From the NCBI GenBank assembly GCA_937910825.1, contig CALEMO010000017.1, positions 1-8,104 of the forward strand: DNA of 8,104 bases, read 5' to 3'. Numbering within the stretch: position 1 is the stretch's first letter; every line of letters starts with the position of its first letter. Under the pieces are notes generated by a model that saw only the letters and a program-made list of their open reading frames with translations, made no database searches and was not told where the DNA came from. The position numbers were made by a program, and so were the translations under genes. Below, piece by piece: positions 1-6,558 of this stretch. The DNA is from an uncultured Solirubrobacterales bacterium. Lineage in GTDB: Bacteria > Actinomycetota > Thermoleophilia > Solirubrobacterales > 70-9.

Positions 1-1
1 T

Positions 2-628
2 TTCGCCGGTATCGCCCAGGTTGATTTCGTCCAGGCTTTCACGCCCGGCTGGTTCGAGAAAGCTGTCGAGCTTGAGCACCCGGTCTGGGTGAAGCCCTCC
101 CGGCTGGGTTCCAGCGTGGGCATCAGCAAGGTGGAATCGGGCAGGGTCGCTCTGGAGCAGGCAGTCGCCGAGGCTGCCGTGCACGATCCGAGGGTGATCA
201 TCGAGGCAAACTCGACCGGCCGCGAAGTTGAATGCTCGGTGCTCGGAAACGAAGACCCGCAGACTTCGCAGCCCGGGGAAATTATGGCCGACGCTGACTG
301 GTACGACTACGAAGCCAAGTACACCGAGGGCCGCATGAACCTGGCAGTGCCCGCGGCGATCGGCGAGCAGGCAACGACAGAGCTCCAGGCGATGGCCATC
401 GAGGTGTTCACCCTGGCCGGCTGCTCCGGTCTGGCCCGCTGCGATTTTTTCGTCGAATCCGATGGCCGGGTGCTGCTCAACGAGATCAATACGATGCCCG
501 GTTTCACCGAGACCTCGGTCTACGCGAAGCTCTGGCAGGCCTCTGGAGTGGAATACCCGGTGCTCTGCGACCGGCTTCTCGAACTGGCCCTCGAGCGCCA
601 CCGGGCCGAAGCCGAGCACACTTTCTGA
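2..628 (+). CDS. ddl: D-alanine--D-alanine ligase, 5'-truncated by the window edge
   Basis: Ddl joins two D-alanines using ATP, giving the dipeptide added to UDP-MurNAc-tripeptide in cytoplasmic peptidoglycan synthesis. The open frame runs from base 2, giving 208 residues ending in TGA; roughly the first 150 residues (the N-terminal domain) lie outside the window. The ATP-grasp signature VKPSRLGSSVGISK is at fragment residues 30-43. The stretch YDYEAKYTEG is typical of the omega-loop region. The Mg-binding acidic residues appear as RCDFF (Asp148) and NEINTMPGFT (Glu161, Asn163). Their 13- and 2-residue spacing matches the metal ligands of E. coli DdlB. The C-terminus (KLWQASGVEYPVLCDRLLEL) is also typical, so the visible part looks intact and functional. 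The gene converges on the kinase gene with 12 nt between stops. The true start is not in the window; the GTG at 89 is internal. Confidence 0.96.
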   Translation, partial: FAGIAQVDFVQAFTPGWFEKAVELEHPVWVKPSRLGSSVGISKVESGRVALEQAVAEAAVHDPRVIIEANSTGREVECSVLGNEDPQTSQPGEIMADADWYDYEAKYTEGRMNLAVPAAIGEQATTELQAMAIEVFTLAGCSGLARCDFFVESDGRVLLNEINTMPGFTETSVYAKLWQASGVEYPVLCDRLLELALERHRAEAEHTF

Positions 629-640
629 GCAGCCGCCCGG

Positions 641-2155
641 CTACTCGAAGAGTCGCACGTCGGTGATCGTGGCCCCGAAGCCACCGTCGATTTCTACTGC
701 GTCGGTGATCCAGAGCAGGTAGTACTGGTAGGAGGCACCCGCCGTGATCAGATCGACCTGTTCGTTTTCGGTGACTTCGTCGACCTGGGCCAGGCGGGTC
801 CAACCGGAGATTTCTGCCGGGATCGGGTCGTTAGATCCGTAGATCTCGAGTGTCCAGCCGGGAGTCGGCGTCCGGATGTCCATCGAGGTCGCGGCGACCG
901 ACTCACCGGCGCCGACGTAGATCCCGACGCCTTGCTTGCCGGTCAGGGTGTCGGCCTGATAGGTCTCCGTACTCCAGCCGGAAGCGTTGCGATCTTCATC
1001 GATCGCAAAATCGATCTGGTCCGAATGCTCTTCATTGTCGCCCTGCGGGTCGAAATCACCGACCCCCACAATCTCGATTTCGCTGGCGCTGGAGCCACCA
1101 CCGCTGCCAGCTCCACCTCCACCTCCCGGGGCATCGCCCTGAGAGATGAACCAGGCGGTTCCTGCCGCGATCACGAGGGCGACCAGCAGCATGACCACCG
1201 CTGGCATTGAGGATCCCTGGTTCGTCGGAAGCTGTCGGCGTGGCGGCGGAACGGCGTCCAGCACCGAGGTGGCCTCCCCGGTTGTGCCACCGGCCCGGAT
1301 CGCTTCGACTTCCAGGGCGGCCTGGAGGTCGTCAGACATTTCTTCGATCGTCGCGTAACGGTCATCTTGGTCCTTCTCGGTGGACTTCTCGACCACTCTG
1401 GCGGAAGCAGCCGAAATGTCGGGCCTCCGGATCTGGACGTCCGGAAGATCTTCGTTCACATGCTTCATCGCGACGCCGATCTGGCTCTCAGCCTCGAAGG
1501 GAACGTCACCGGTGAACATCTCATAAAGCACGATGCCGAGCGAGTAGATGTCCGAGCGCGGATCGACTTCTTTGCCCATCGCCTGCTCGGGGGCGACGTA
1601 GTCGGTGGTGCCGACCACTTTCCCGGCGGCAGTGACCCCTTCGGCATTGAGTTGCCTGGAGATGCCGAAATCCGTGAGTTTGGCCCGGCCGGTCGAGTCG
1701 ATCAGCACGTTCTGGGGCTTGACGTCGCGATGGACAATCCCCATTTCGTGGGCCACCGCCAGTCCCTGCGCGATCTCCAGCGAGTAGGCGAGCGCTTCGG
1801 TGGCATCCAGCGCTCCGACCCGGCTGATGCGCTGCTTCAGAGTCTCGCCCTGAATGTATTCGAGCACGATGTAAGGCCGACCATTGTCCTCGCCTGCGTC
1901 GATCACCGCGACCACATTCGGGTTCGAGAGCTTCGCGACAGCCCTCGCCTCCTGGTTGAAGCGTTCGAGCTGGTCAGGCTGCTCGGTTATCTCGCGATGC
2001 ATCAGCTTTACCGCGACCGGCCGGTCCAGAACCTCGTCCCGAGCCAGATAGACCGTTGACATGCCGCCGCTGCCCAGCTTCGCCTCGAGCCGGTAACGGT
2101 CGGAAAGGACCGTTCCGATCATCTGCGCACTGGATGGGGGAGGGTTCACCGACAT
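641..2155 (-). CDS. Transmembrane Ser/Thr protein kinase with discoidin-like extracytoplasmic domain
   Basis: This 504-residue Hanks-type kinase should phosphorylate Ser/Thr in cytoplasmic proteins and is anchored in the membrane. Kinase domain at about 21-280: Gly-rich loop LGSGGMSTV (27-35), ATP-anchoring Lys50, alpha-C Glu69, catalytic loop HRDVKPQN with Asp144, DFG 162-164, an activation loop with Thr175 and Thr183/184, and APE 188-190. All catalytic residues are present, so it should be active. One TM helix is at about 317-337, followed by a Gly/Ser-rich linker (344-356). The extracytoplasmic domain (about 357-504) resembles the discoidin/F5-8C-like domain at the C-terminus of mycobacterial MviN (Rv3910) and of some actinobacterial kinases, with motifs around FAIDEDRNASGWSTETY and KQGVGIYV. 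There are no PASTA repeats, unlike PknB, so no PknB symbol is given. On the coding strand GAGG lies 8 nt before the ATG, supporting this start. It is 107 nt downstream of the truncated DJ-1 gene on the same strand. Confidence 0.95.
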   Translation of the reverse strand: MSVNPPPSSAQMIGTVLSDRYRLEAKLGSGGMSTVYLARDEVLDRPVAVKLMHREITEQPDQLERFNQEARAVAKLSNPNVVAVIDAGEDNGRPYIVLEYIQGETLKQRISRVGALDATEALAYSLEIAQGLAVAHEMGIVHRDVKPQNVLIDSTGRAKLTDFGISRQLNAEGVTAAGKVVGTTDYVAPEQAMGKEVDPRSDIYSLGIVLYEMFTGDVPFEAESQIGVAMKHVNEDLPDVQIRRPDISAASARVVEKSTEKDQDDRYATIEEMSDDLQAALEVEAIRAGGTTGEATSVLDAVPPPRRQLPTNQGSSMPAVVMLLVALVIAAGTAWFISQGDAPGGGGGAGSGGGSSASEIEIVGVGDFDPQGDNEEHSDQIDFAIDEDRNASGWSTETYQADTLTGKQGVGIYVGAGESVAATSMDIRTPTPGWTLEIYGSNDPIPAEISGWTRLAQVDEVTENEQVDLITAGASYQYYLLWITDAVEIDGGFGATITDVRLFE

Positions 2156-2262
2156 GGCAACGTCCTCGACGAGAAACGAGTGTCGAGCCTCACCACTTCA
2201 CCGATCCAGCCTGCAAAAGCCCATGAATCTTCGAGCCTATCCGTAGAGGGCGTACGTGGTAG

Positions 2263-2652
2263 TTACGACGCTGAGTCCGGGAAAAAATCCCCAGCCTGTC
2301 GACGGCGCAGCCAGTCGTCCCGCTCAGCGGATGCCAGCACCAGCGATCCGGTACATACGGAAGTGACCCAGGTGGCACTCGGGCACACCTGATTCAGCCA
2401 GGCGAGAGTCGCTTCGTCCTCCATGGCGAGCCGACTGCCGGCGCCGCCCGGCACCGGCACGACGCCGGCTTCGCTCACCTCGCTGACGGCGGTTGCCGCT
2501 TCGATCGAAGTCACACCGGTATCAGTCCGCCTGTGGCCGGCCTCGACCGCTACGAAATCCACCTGCCAGCCGGGAACCCCCGACAGGACTTCATAGGGAC
2601 CGATCGCGTCGAGCGCGGTCACACCGTCGAACAGCAGAATCGCGACGTTCAT
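2263..2652 (-). CDS. DJ-1/PfpI (ThiJ)-like protein, C-terminally truncated; possible pseudogene
   Basis: This 129-residue product matches the N-terminal part of DJ-1/PfpI proteins of the class I glutamine amidotransferase fold; relatives include isonitrile hydratases and AraC-fused regulators. The start AILLFDGVTALDAIGPYEVL (4-23) carries the conserved Glu21. VPVPGGAGSR (65-74) is the family's VPGG motif, and VTSVCTGSLVLA (96-107) is the nucleophile elbow with Cys100. Family members are usually about 190-230 residues. Here similarity stops just after the nucleophile helix, and an unrelated tail of about 20 residues runs to TAA. The expected next motif (like AGRRATTHW) is not in frame; the +1 frame holds a faint AGRLAAPSTGW but soon stops. 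Only 107 nt remain before the kinase start, so the missing C-terminal strands and helices are absent rather than just out of frame. It starts 6 nt after the purM stop, so it is probably co-transcribed. It may be decaying or a minimal variant; a sequencing frameshift alone would not explain the missing length. Confidence 0.75.
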   Translation of the reverse strand: MNVAILLFDGVTALDAIGPYEVLSGVPGWQVDFVAVEAGHRRTDTGVTSIEAATAVSEVSEAGVVPVPGGAGSRLAMEDEATLAWLNQVCPSATWVTSVCTGSLVLASAERDDWLRRRQAGDFFPDSAS

Positions 2653-2658
2653 CGGCTG

Positions 2659-3687
2659 TCAGACCCGCCTGACCTCGGCTGGGCCGGCACTCACCGAACC
2701 GATGCGGCGGGCGCCCGGGTAATGACCTTGCAGCACTGCCAGCGCAGCGCCTTCGCTTTCGGGGGGTACGACGCAACAGAAACCGCAGCCCATGTTGAAG
2801 ACTTCGTACATCTCGTCCTCAGGCACGCCGGCGCGATCCTGGATCAGCCCGAAGATCGGCTGTGGTTCGAGCGGGTCGTCGATCTCATAAGTGACTTCGG
2901 ACTTGAGCCGCAACAGGTTGTCGAGCCCACCGGAGGTGATGTGGGCGAGGCCATTGACCTGGGCGTCGGAGCGCAGCAGGTCCATGACCGCCTTGACGTA
3001 GATCTCGGTCGGCTCGAGCAGGATCTCTCCGAGGGGGCGGCCGAGGCGATCATCGTCGAAGGAAACCGCATCGTTCCCGCCCAGTGCCTTGCGAGCCAGG
3101 GTATAGCCGTTCGAATGGATGCCGGAAGAAGGCAGGCCGATCACCACGTCTCCGGGGGAAACCGCCGAGCCGTCAATGACGCTGTCCAGGGCGACCGTGC
3201 CGAAGCAGGCGCCGGCAATGTCGAAACCGTTGATCAGGTCTCCCAGCTGGGCGAGCTCGCCACCGGGTATCTCGATGCCGGCCAGTTCCGCGCCCCGGGC
3301 CAGACCCACGCCAATCTGACCACACTGCTCGGGGTCGGCCTTTTCGACCGCGAGGTAATCGAGCAGGGCGATCGGTTCGGCCCCGACGCAGATGATGTCG
3401 TTGACGTTCATCGCGATGCAGTCGATGCCGACCGTGTCGTATCGCCCAAGTTCTTCCGCCACCTTCAACTTCGTGCCGACGCCGTCGGTCGAAAGCGCGA
3501 TACCGGTTGTTTCATCGAGTTTCATCACAGCCGCGTAATGACCACTCAGGTCAACCTGCCGCGACGGCCTGCCGACGTTGATCTTCGCGAGTGCTGCGAC
3601 CAGAAGGCTGACCGACAGGTCCGCGTCGCTCTGGCTGACCCCAGCCTGGGCATAGGAGTCGGCGGACCCGACTTCGCGATCATTCAT
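2659..3687 (-). CDS. purM: Phosphoribosylformylglycinamidine cyclo-ligase (AIR synthetase)
   Basis: PurM catalyses the fifth step of de novo purine synthesis in the cytoplasm: ATP-dependent ring closure of FGAM to 5-aminoimidazole ribotide. The 342-residue product is full length for the family. Visible motifs: YAQAGV (12-17), STDGVGTKL (66-74), the ATP/Mg region IDCIAMNVNDI (88-98), GAEPIALLDYLA (102-113), GIHSNGY (189-195), HITSGGLDNLLR (249-260) and FNMGCGF (297-303). The loop that reads GGETAEMPG in E. coli-type enzymes is here GGELAQLGDL (142-151). This suggests a divergent PurM subgroup rather than a defect, because every neighbouring motif is conserved. The ATG start overlaps the end of uppP by 8 nt (ATGAATGA), so translation is probably coupled. 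No purN or purF is adjacent, so this copy sits outside a classic pur operon. Confidence 0.96.
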   Translation of the reverse strand: MNDREVGSADSYAQAGVSQSDADLSVSLLVAALAKINVGRPSRQVDLSGHYAAVMKLDETTGIALSTDGVGTKLKVAEELGRYDTVGIDCIAMNVNDIICVGAEPIALLDYLAVEKADPEQCGQIGVGLARGAELAGIEIPGGELAQLGDLINGFDIAGACFGTVALDSVIDGSAVSPGDVVIGLPSSGIHSNGYTLARKALGGNDAVSFDDDRLGRPLGEILLEPTEIYVKAVMDLLRSDAQVNGLAHITSGGLDNLLRLKSEVTYEIDDPLEPQPIFGLIQDRAGVPEDEMYEVFNMGCGFCCVVPPESEGAALAVLQGHYPGARRIGSVSAGPAEVRRV

Positions 3688-4510
3688 CAGCAGGTGCCTT
3701 CGGGCTGGTTCTCATGGAACCGGATTCAACAGCAGAAGCGTTCCGGCTGCTCAGCAGGATCAGGATCGTCAGGCCCAGGGCTACCCGGTAGATCGCGTAG
3801 GGGCGCAGCGCCCGGTCCCTTTCGACCATCTCGATCAGGTCATTGGACGCCATGGTCGATGCAAAAGACGTGCCGAAGCCGATCGCCAGCCATCGTGCCT
3901 GGCGGCGTGAGATGCCGCGCCTGGCCAGGCGAAACCCTTTCAGCCCGACCGCGCCGAGGATCACCGGCAAGGCGACCGTGCGCGAGAGCAGGTTGGCCTG
4001 CTCGCGAGAGAAGCGGCGCAGGCGGGCCGCTGTGAGTGTCGCTCCGTTACGCGAAACCCCGGGCATCAGCGCCGCGGCCTGGGCGATTCCCAGGGCGAGG
4101 CCGTCAATCGCATTGGCCTCGCCACGTCCCTTCTGCTGGGGTCGGCGATCTGCCAGGGCCATCAGGATGCCTCCACCGATCAGTCCGGCCGCGGTCGAAG
4201 CCGGCCCACCCAGTCGCGATTCGATTTCCCTCTCAAAGCGGTAGCCGACGGCGGCGGCCGGTAGGAACGAAAGCAGTAGTACGGCAGCGCGGCGCAGGTC
4301 GAAGGCATTGATTTCCCCGGCGATCTCCCGCCGTCGGGTCAACAGCAGAGCCATCGCCGCACCGCCATGGAGCGCGATCTCGAAACTCTTCCGGAGTTCG
4401 GGATCGAGGCGCTCAGGATCCCAGCCGAGAAGCCTCGGAAGCATCGCCAGATGGGCAGAGCTGGATACCGGCAACAGCTCGGTCGGGCCCTGAACCAGAC
4501 CCAGGATCAC
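3680..4510 (-). CDS. uppP: Undecaprenyl-diphosphatase (BacA/UppP family)
   Basis: UppP is an integral membrane phosphatase that dephosphorylates undecaprenyl diphosphate to undecaprenyl phosphate. It recycles the lipid carrier for peptidoglycan and surface polysaccharides, and its activity gives bacitracin resistance in this family. The 276-residue product is strongly hydrophobic with several TM helices. It carries the (E/Q)xxxE motif as Q7-GPT-E11, followed by LPVSSSAH (Ser16-18, His20), and the second signature PGVSRNGAT (150-158) with Arg154, where most homologues have SRSG. The start used here is GTG, giving MILGLVQGPTE. Most relatives have about 10 further residues before this helix. The frame is open upstream to a TGA at 4547-4549, with only CTG (4543) or ATT (4540) as rarer start options, so the N-terminus is uncertain. 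It overlaps purM by 8 nt and is divergent from the CapD-like gene. Confidence 0.94.
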   Translation of the reverse strand: MILGLVQGPTELLPVSSSAHLAMLPRLLGWDPERLDPELRKSFEIALHGGAAMALLLTRRREIAGEINAFDLRRAAVLLLSFLPAAAVGYRFEREIESRLGGPASTAAGLIGGGILMALADRRPQQKGRGEANAIDGLALGIAQAAALMPGVSRNGATLTAARLRRFSREQANLLSRTVALPVILGAVGLKGFRLARRGISRRQARWLAIGFGTSFASTMASNDLIEMVERDRALRPYAIYRVALGLTILILLSSRNASAVESGSMRTSPKAPADE

Positions 4511-4581
4511 TGCCCGCTGTGTGTCACTTGTTTCGGAAATCAGAGGTCAGACTCTATTCCCGACTAGACTTTGGAGGTTCA
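4511..4581. promoter_or_regulatory. Divergent intergenic region, probable back-to-back promoters
   Basis: These 71 bases separate the divergently read uppP and CapD-like genes, and at least the plus-strand gene needs a promoter here or further inside uppP. Weak sigma70-like candidates are TAGACT at 4565-4570 for the plus strand and TAGAGT (complement of 4551-4556) for the minus strand. Neither has a good -35 box at 17 bp. The region is more AT-rich than its surroundings, which fits a promoter, but the exact elements are not established. Confidence 0.3.
4573..4577 (+). promoter_or_regulatory. Shine-Dalgarno GGAGG fixing the CapD-like start at 4582
   Basis: GGAGG lies 4 nt before the ATG at 4582. 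It is the best ribosome binding site in the gap and argues for 4582 over the in-frame ATG at 4519, which has no such site. The 21 residues between the two starts (beginning MCHLFRKSEV) do not resemble the family's N-terminus. Confidence 0.75.
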
Positions 4582-6465
4582 ATGCGACGCCCGGACTTCC
4601 ATTTACGCCGTTACCAGCTGTGGCAGATGGCCGGAGACGGCCTACTTGTCGCGCTTGCATATTTCCTCGCTTACCAGCTTCGCTTCCTCGATGAGCCGGG
4701 CACCATCCCCGACCGCTACATGGATCTTTTCATCAATTCGCTGGCTTTCGTGGTGCTCGGCAAGGTGGTGATCTTCTACCTCTTCGGGCTCTACCAGAAG
4801 TGGTGGAGGTTCGTAGGCGGTCGTGACATCGCCCGCATCGTGCAGGCGGTGACGATCTCGAGCCTGCTGCTGATCGTCGTCTTCAGCGTCGTCCAGCCCT
4901 TCGCCGTCTCACTGCCGCGCTCGGTGGCGATGACAGATTTCCTGTTGACCATGATGCTGATCGCCGGCGCGAGGCTGGGGACCAGGCTTTTCAAGGAACG
5001 CCCGGATCGCGGCCAGCGCATCGCCCGAGGCCGGGAGGTCGTGGTGGTCGGCGCAGGCTCCGGCGGGCAGATGGTTGTTCGCGAGCTGCGGCTCAACCCG
5101 CATCTCGGCGAAACGGCGATCGGCTTCGTCGACGACAACGTCGGCATGCGTGGCATGCGCATCCAGGGGATCTCGGTGCTCGGTACGACCGACGAGATCG
5201 AGACCATCCTCGACGAGACCGAGCCTGACGAAGTCGTGATCGCGATCCCGTCGGCACCCGGCACCCTGCGAGCCAAAGTGGTCGCTGCCTGCCGGGCCAG
5301 GGAGATCCAGGTAAAGACTCTGCCCACCGTTTTCGAACTGCTGCGAGGCGGCGTCCAGCTCAGCCAGCAGCTGCGCGAGGTCCAGGTCGAAGACGTACTC
5401 GGTCGCGAACCGGTGGTAGTTGAGCTAGAAAGGGTGGGCGCCTACCTCGAGGACCAGGTGGTACTGGTCACCGGTGCTGGCGGTTCGATCGGTTCCGAAC
5501 TCTGCCGCCAGATAGCCACCGTGAACCCGCTGTTGCTGGTGATGCTGGACCACGCCGAAGACAACCTGTTCCAGATCGAACGCGAGATGGTCTCGGAGCG
5601 TCATTTCACGAGGGTTGAAGCGGTGCTGGCCGACTGCAAGGAAACCGAGCGCATGTTCGAAGTCATGCAGCGCTTCAAGCCGAATGTGGTCTTCCACGCC
5701 GCCGCCTACAAACACGTGCCGCTGATGGAGTCCAATCCGCTGGAGGCGATCCGCAACAACGCGATCGCCACCCGGATTACGGCGGAAACTGCGGCAGCGG
5801 CCAAAGCCGAGCGCTTTGTTCTGATTTCCACTGACAAGGCGGTCAACCCCCAGACGGTCATGGGTGCTTCGAAAGCACTGGCCGAGTGGTCGATAGGTGC
5901 CGCCGGTGAGCGACACAGGGACACCCGTTTCGTGAGCGTGCGCTTCGGCAATGTGCTCGGTTCGTCCGGCAGCGTGGTGCCGATCTTCCGGCGCCAGATC
6001 GAGCAGGGCGGCCCGGTCACCGTTACCCACCCGGAGATGACCCGGTTCTTCATGACCATCCCCGAAGCCGTTCAACTGGTCATCCGGGCGGCCGATACCG
6101 GCAGCACCCGTGGCGACGTTTTTGTCCTCGACATGGGGGATCCGATCAGGATCGTCGACCTTGCCGAAAACATGATCAAGCTGGCCGGCTACGAGCCGGA
6201 GACCGACATAGCGATCGAAGTGATCGGGATCAGGCCGGGCGAGAAGCTCCACGAGGAACTTTTCGGGGCCGAAGAAAGGTCACAGCCGACCGCCTCGAAG
6301 AGGATCATGCGGGCGGTCCGCGACGAAGCGATCGAAGCCGAATGGGTGGAGCAGACACTCGACCAGCTCGAGCGCGTCGTGCAGACGGGGGACGAATCCA
6401 ACCTCGGCGAGATGCTCGTGGAAATCGTGAATTCGCCGGGCGGTGAGCCAGTCCGGATGCCCTGA
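4582..6465 (+). CDS. Membrane-bound nucleotide-sugar 4,6-dehydratase/epimerase (CapD/WbpM type)
   Basis: This 627-residue protein belongs to the long polysaccharide-biosynthesis family (WbpM, CapD, PglF), which acts on UDP-GlcNAc-type sugars at the inner face of the membrane to make 6-deoxy-4-keto precursors for surface glycans. About four TM helices lie at 17-35, 49-70, 90-108 and 116-136. A first Rossmann domain follows (VVVVGAGSGGQ, 153-163). The catalytic SDR domain begins with VLVTGAGGSIGSEL (294-307). Further motifs are HAAAYKHVPLME (372-383), ISTDKAVNP (415-423), MGASK (427-431), RFGNVLGSSGSV (454-465) and RPGEKLHEELF (551-561). The usual SDR catalytic Tyr is Met427, with Lys431 kept, as in WbpM. 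This favours dehydratase activity over simple epimerase activity. The exact substrate cannot be read from sequence. The RBS at 4573-4577 sets the start. It leads the plus-strand envelope block, 93 nt before the LytR_C gene. Confidence 0.93.
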   Translation: MRRPDFHLRRYQLWQMAGDGLLVALAYFLAYQLRFLDEPGTIPDRYMDLFINSLAFVVLGKVVIFYLFGLYQKWWRFVGGRDIARIVQAVTISSLLLIVVFSVVQPFAVSLPRSVAMTDFLLTMMLIAGARLGTRLFKERPDRGQRIARGREVVVVGAGSGGQMVVRELRLNPHLGETAIGFVDDNVGMRGMRIQGISVLGTTDEIETILDETEPDEVVIAIPSAPGTLRAKVVAACRAREIQVKTLPTVFELLRGGVQLSQQLREVQVEDVLGREPVVVELERVGAYLEDQVVLVTGAGGSIGSELCRQIATVNPLLLVMLDHAEDNLFQIEREMVSERHFTRVEAVLADCKETERMFEVMQRFKPNVVFHAAAYKHVPLMESNPLEAIRNNAIATRITAETAAAAKAERFVLISTDKAVNPQTVMGASKALAEWSIGAAGERHRDTRFVSVRFGNVLGSSGSVVPIFRRQIEQGGPVTVTHPEMTRFFMTIPEAVQLVIRAADTGSTRGDVFVLDMGDPIRIVDLAENMIKLAGYEPETDIAIEVIGIRPGEKLHEELFGAEERSQPTASKRIMRAVRDEAIEAEWVEQTLDQLERVVQTGDESNLGEMLVEIVNSPGGEPVRMP

Positions 6466-6558
6466 GAGGCTCCGGCTGACTAACATGCTGCCGTCTGGTC
6501 ACAGGACTCCCTGTCCGTGGCCCGCCGGATTTCTTGACCAGGTCTTGGAGAGCAGATC

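Noticed and set aside
631..642. Small palindrome AGCCgcccGGCT between ddl and kinase as a terminator
   Set aside because: Only a 4-bp stem, with no T-run on either strand.
1367..2059. 230-codon plus-strand open frame opposite the kinase domain
   Set aside because: Lies fully antisense to conserved kinase motifs and has no recognisable domain of its own.
2190..2378. Other minus-strand frame overlapping the DJ-1 gene as its frameshifted C-terminus
   Set aside because: Its translation shows none of the C-terminal DJ-1/PfpI motifs, so one frameshift does not restore the protein.
2533..4035. 500-codon plus-strand open frame opposite purM and uppP
   Set aside because: It is antisense to two clearly conserved genes, resembles no family I know, and is explained by the lack of stops in the complement of GC-rich coding DNA.
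4519..4581. Upstream in-frame ATG extending the CapD-like protein by 21 residues
   Set aside because: No ribosome binding site and no family similarity, whereas ATG 4582 has GGAGG and a typical N-terminus.
5425..6252. 275-codon minus-strand open frame inside the CapD-like gene
   Set aside because: Shadow of a well-supported SDR domain; His/Asp-rich composition is typical of antisense frames in GC-rich genes.
6501..6514. Inverted repeat ACAGG-actc-CCTGT between the CapD-like and LytR_C genes as a terminator
   Set aside because: The 5-bp stem is weak and is not followed by T residues; the two genes may still be read through.
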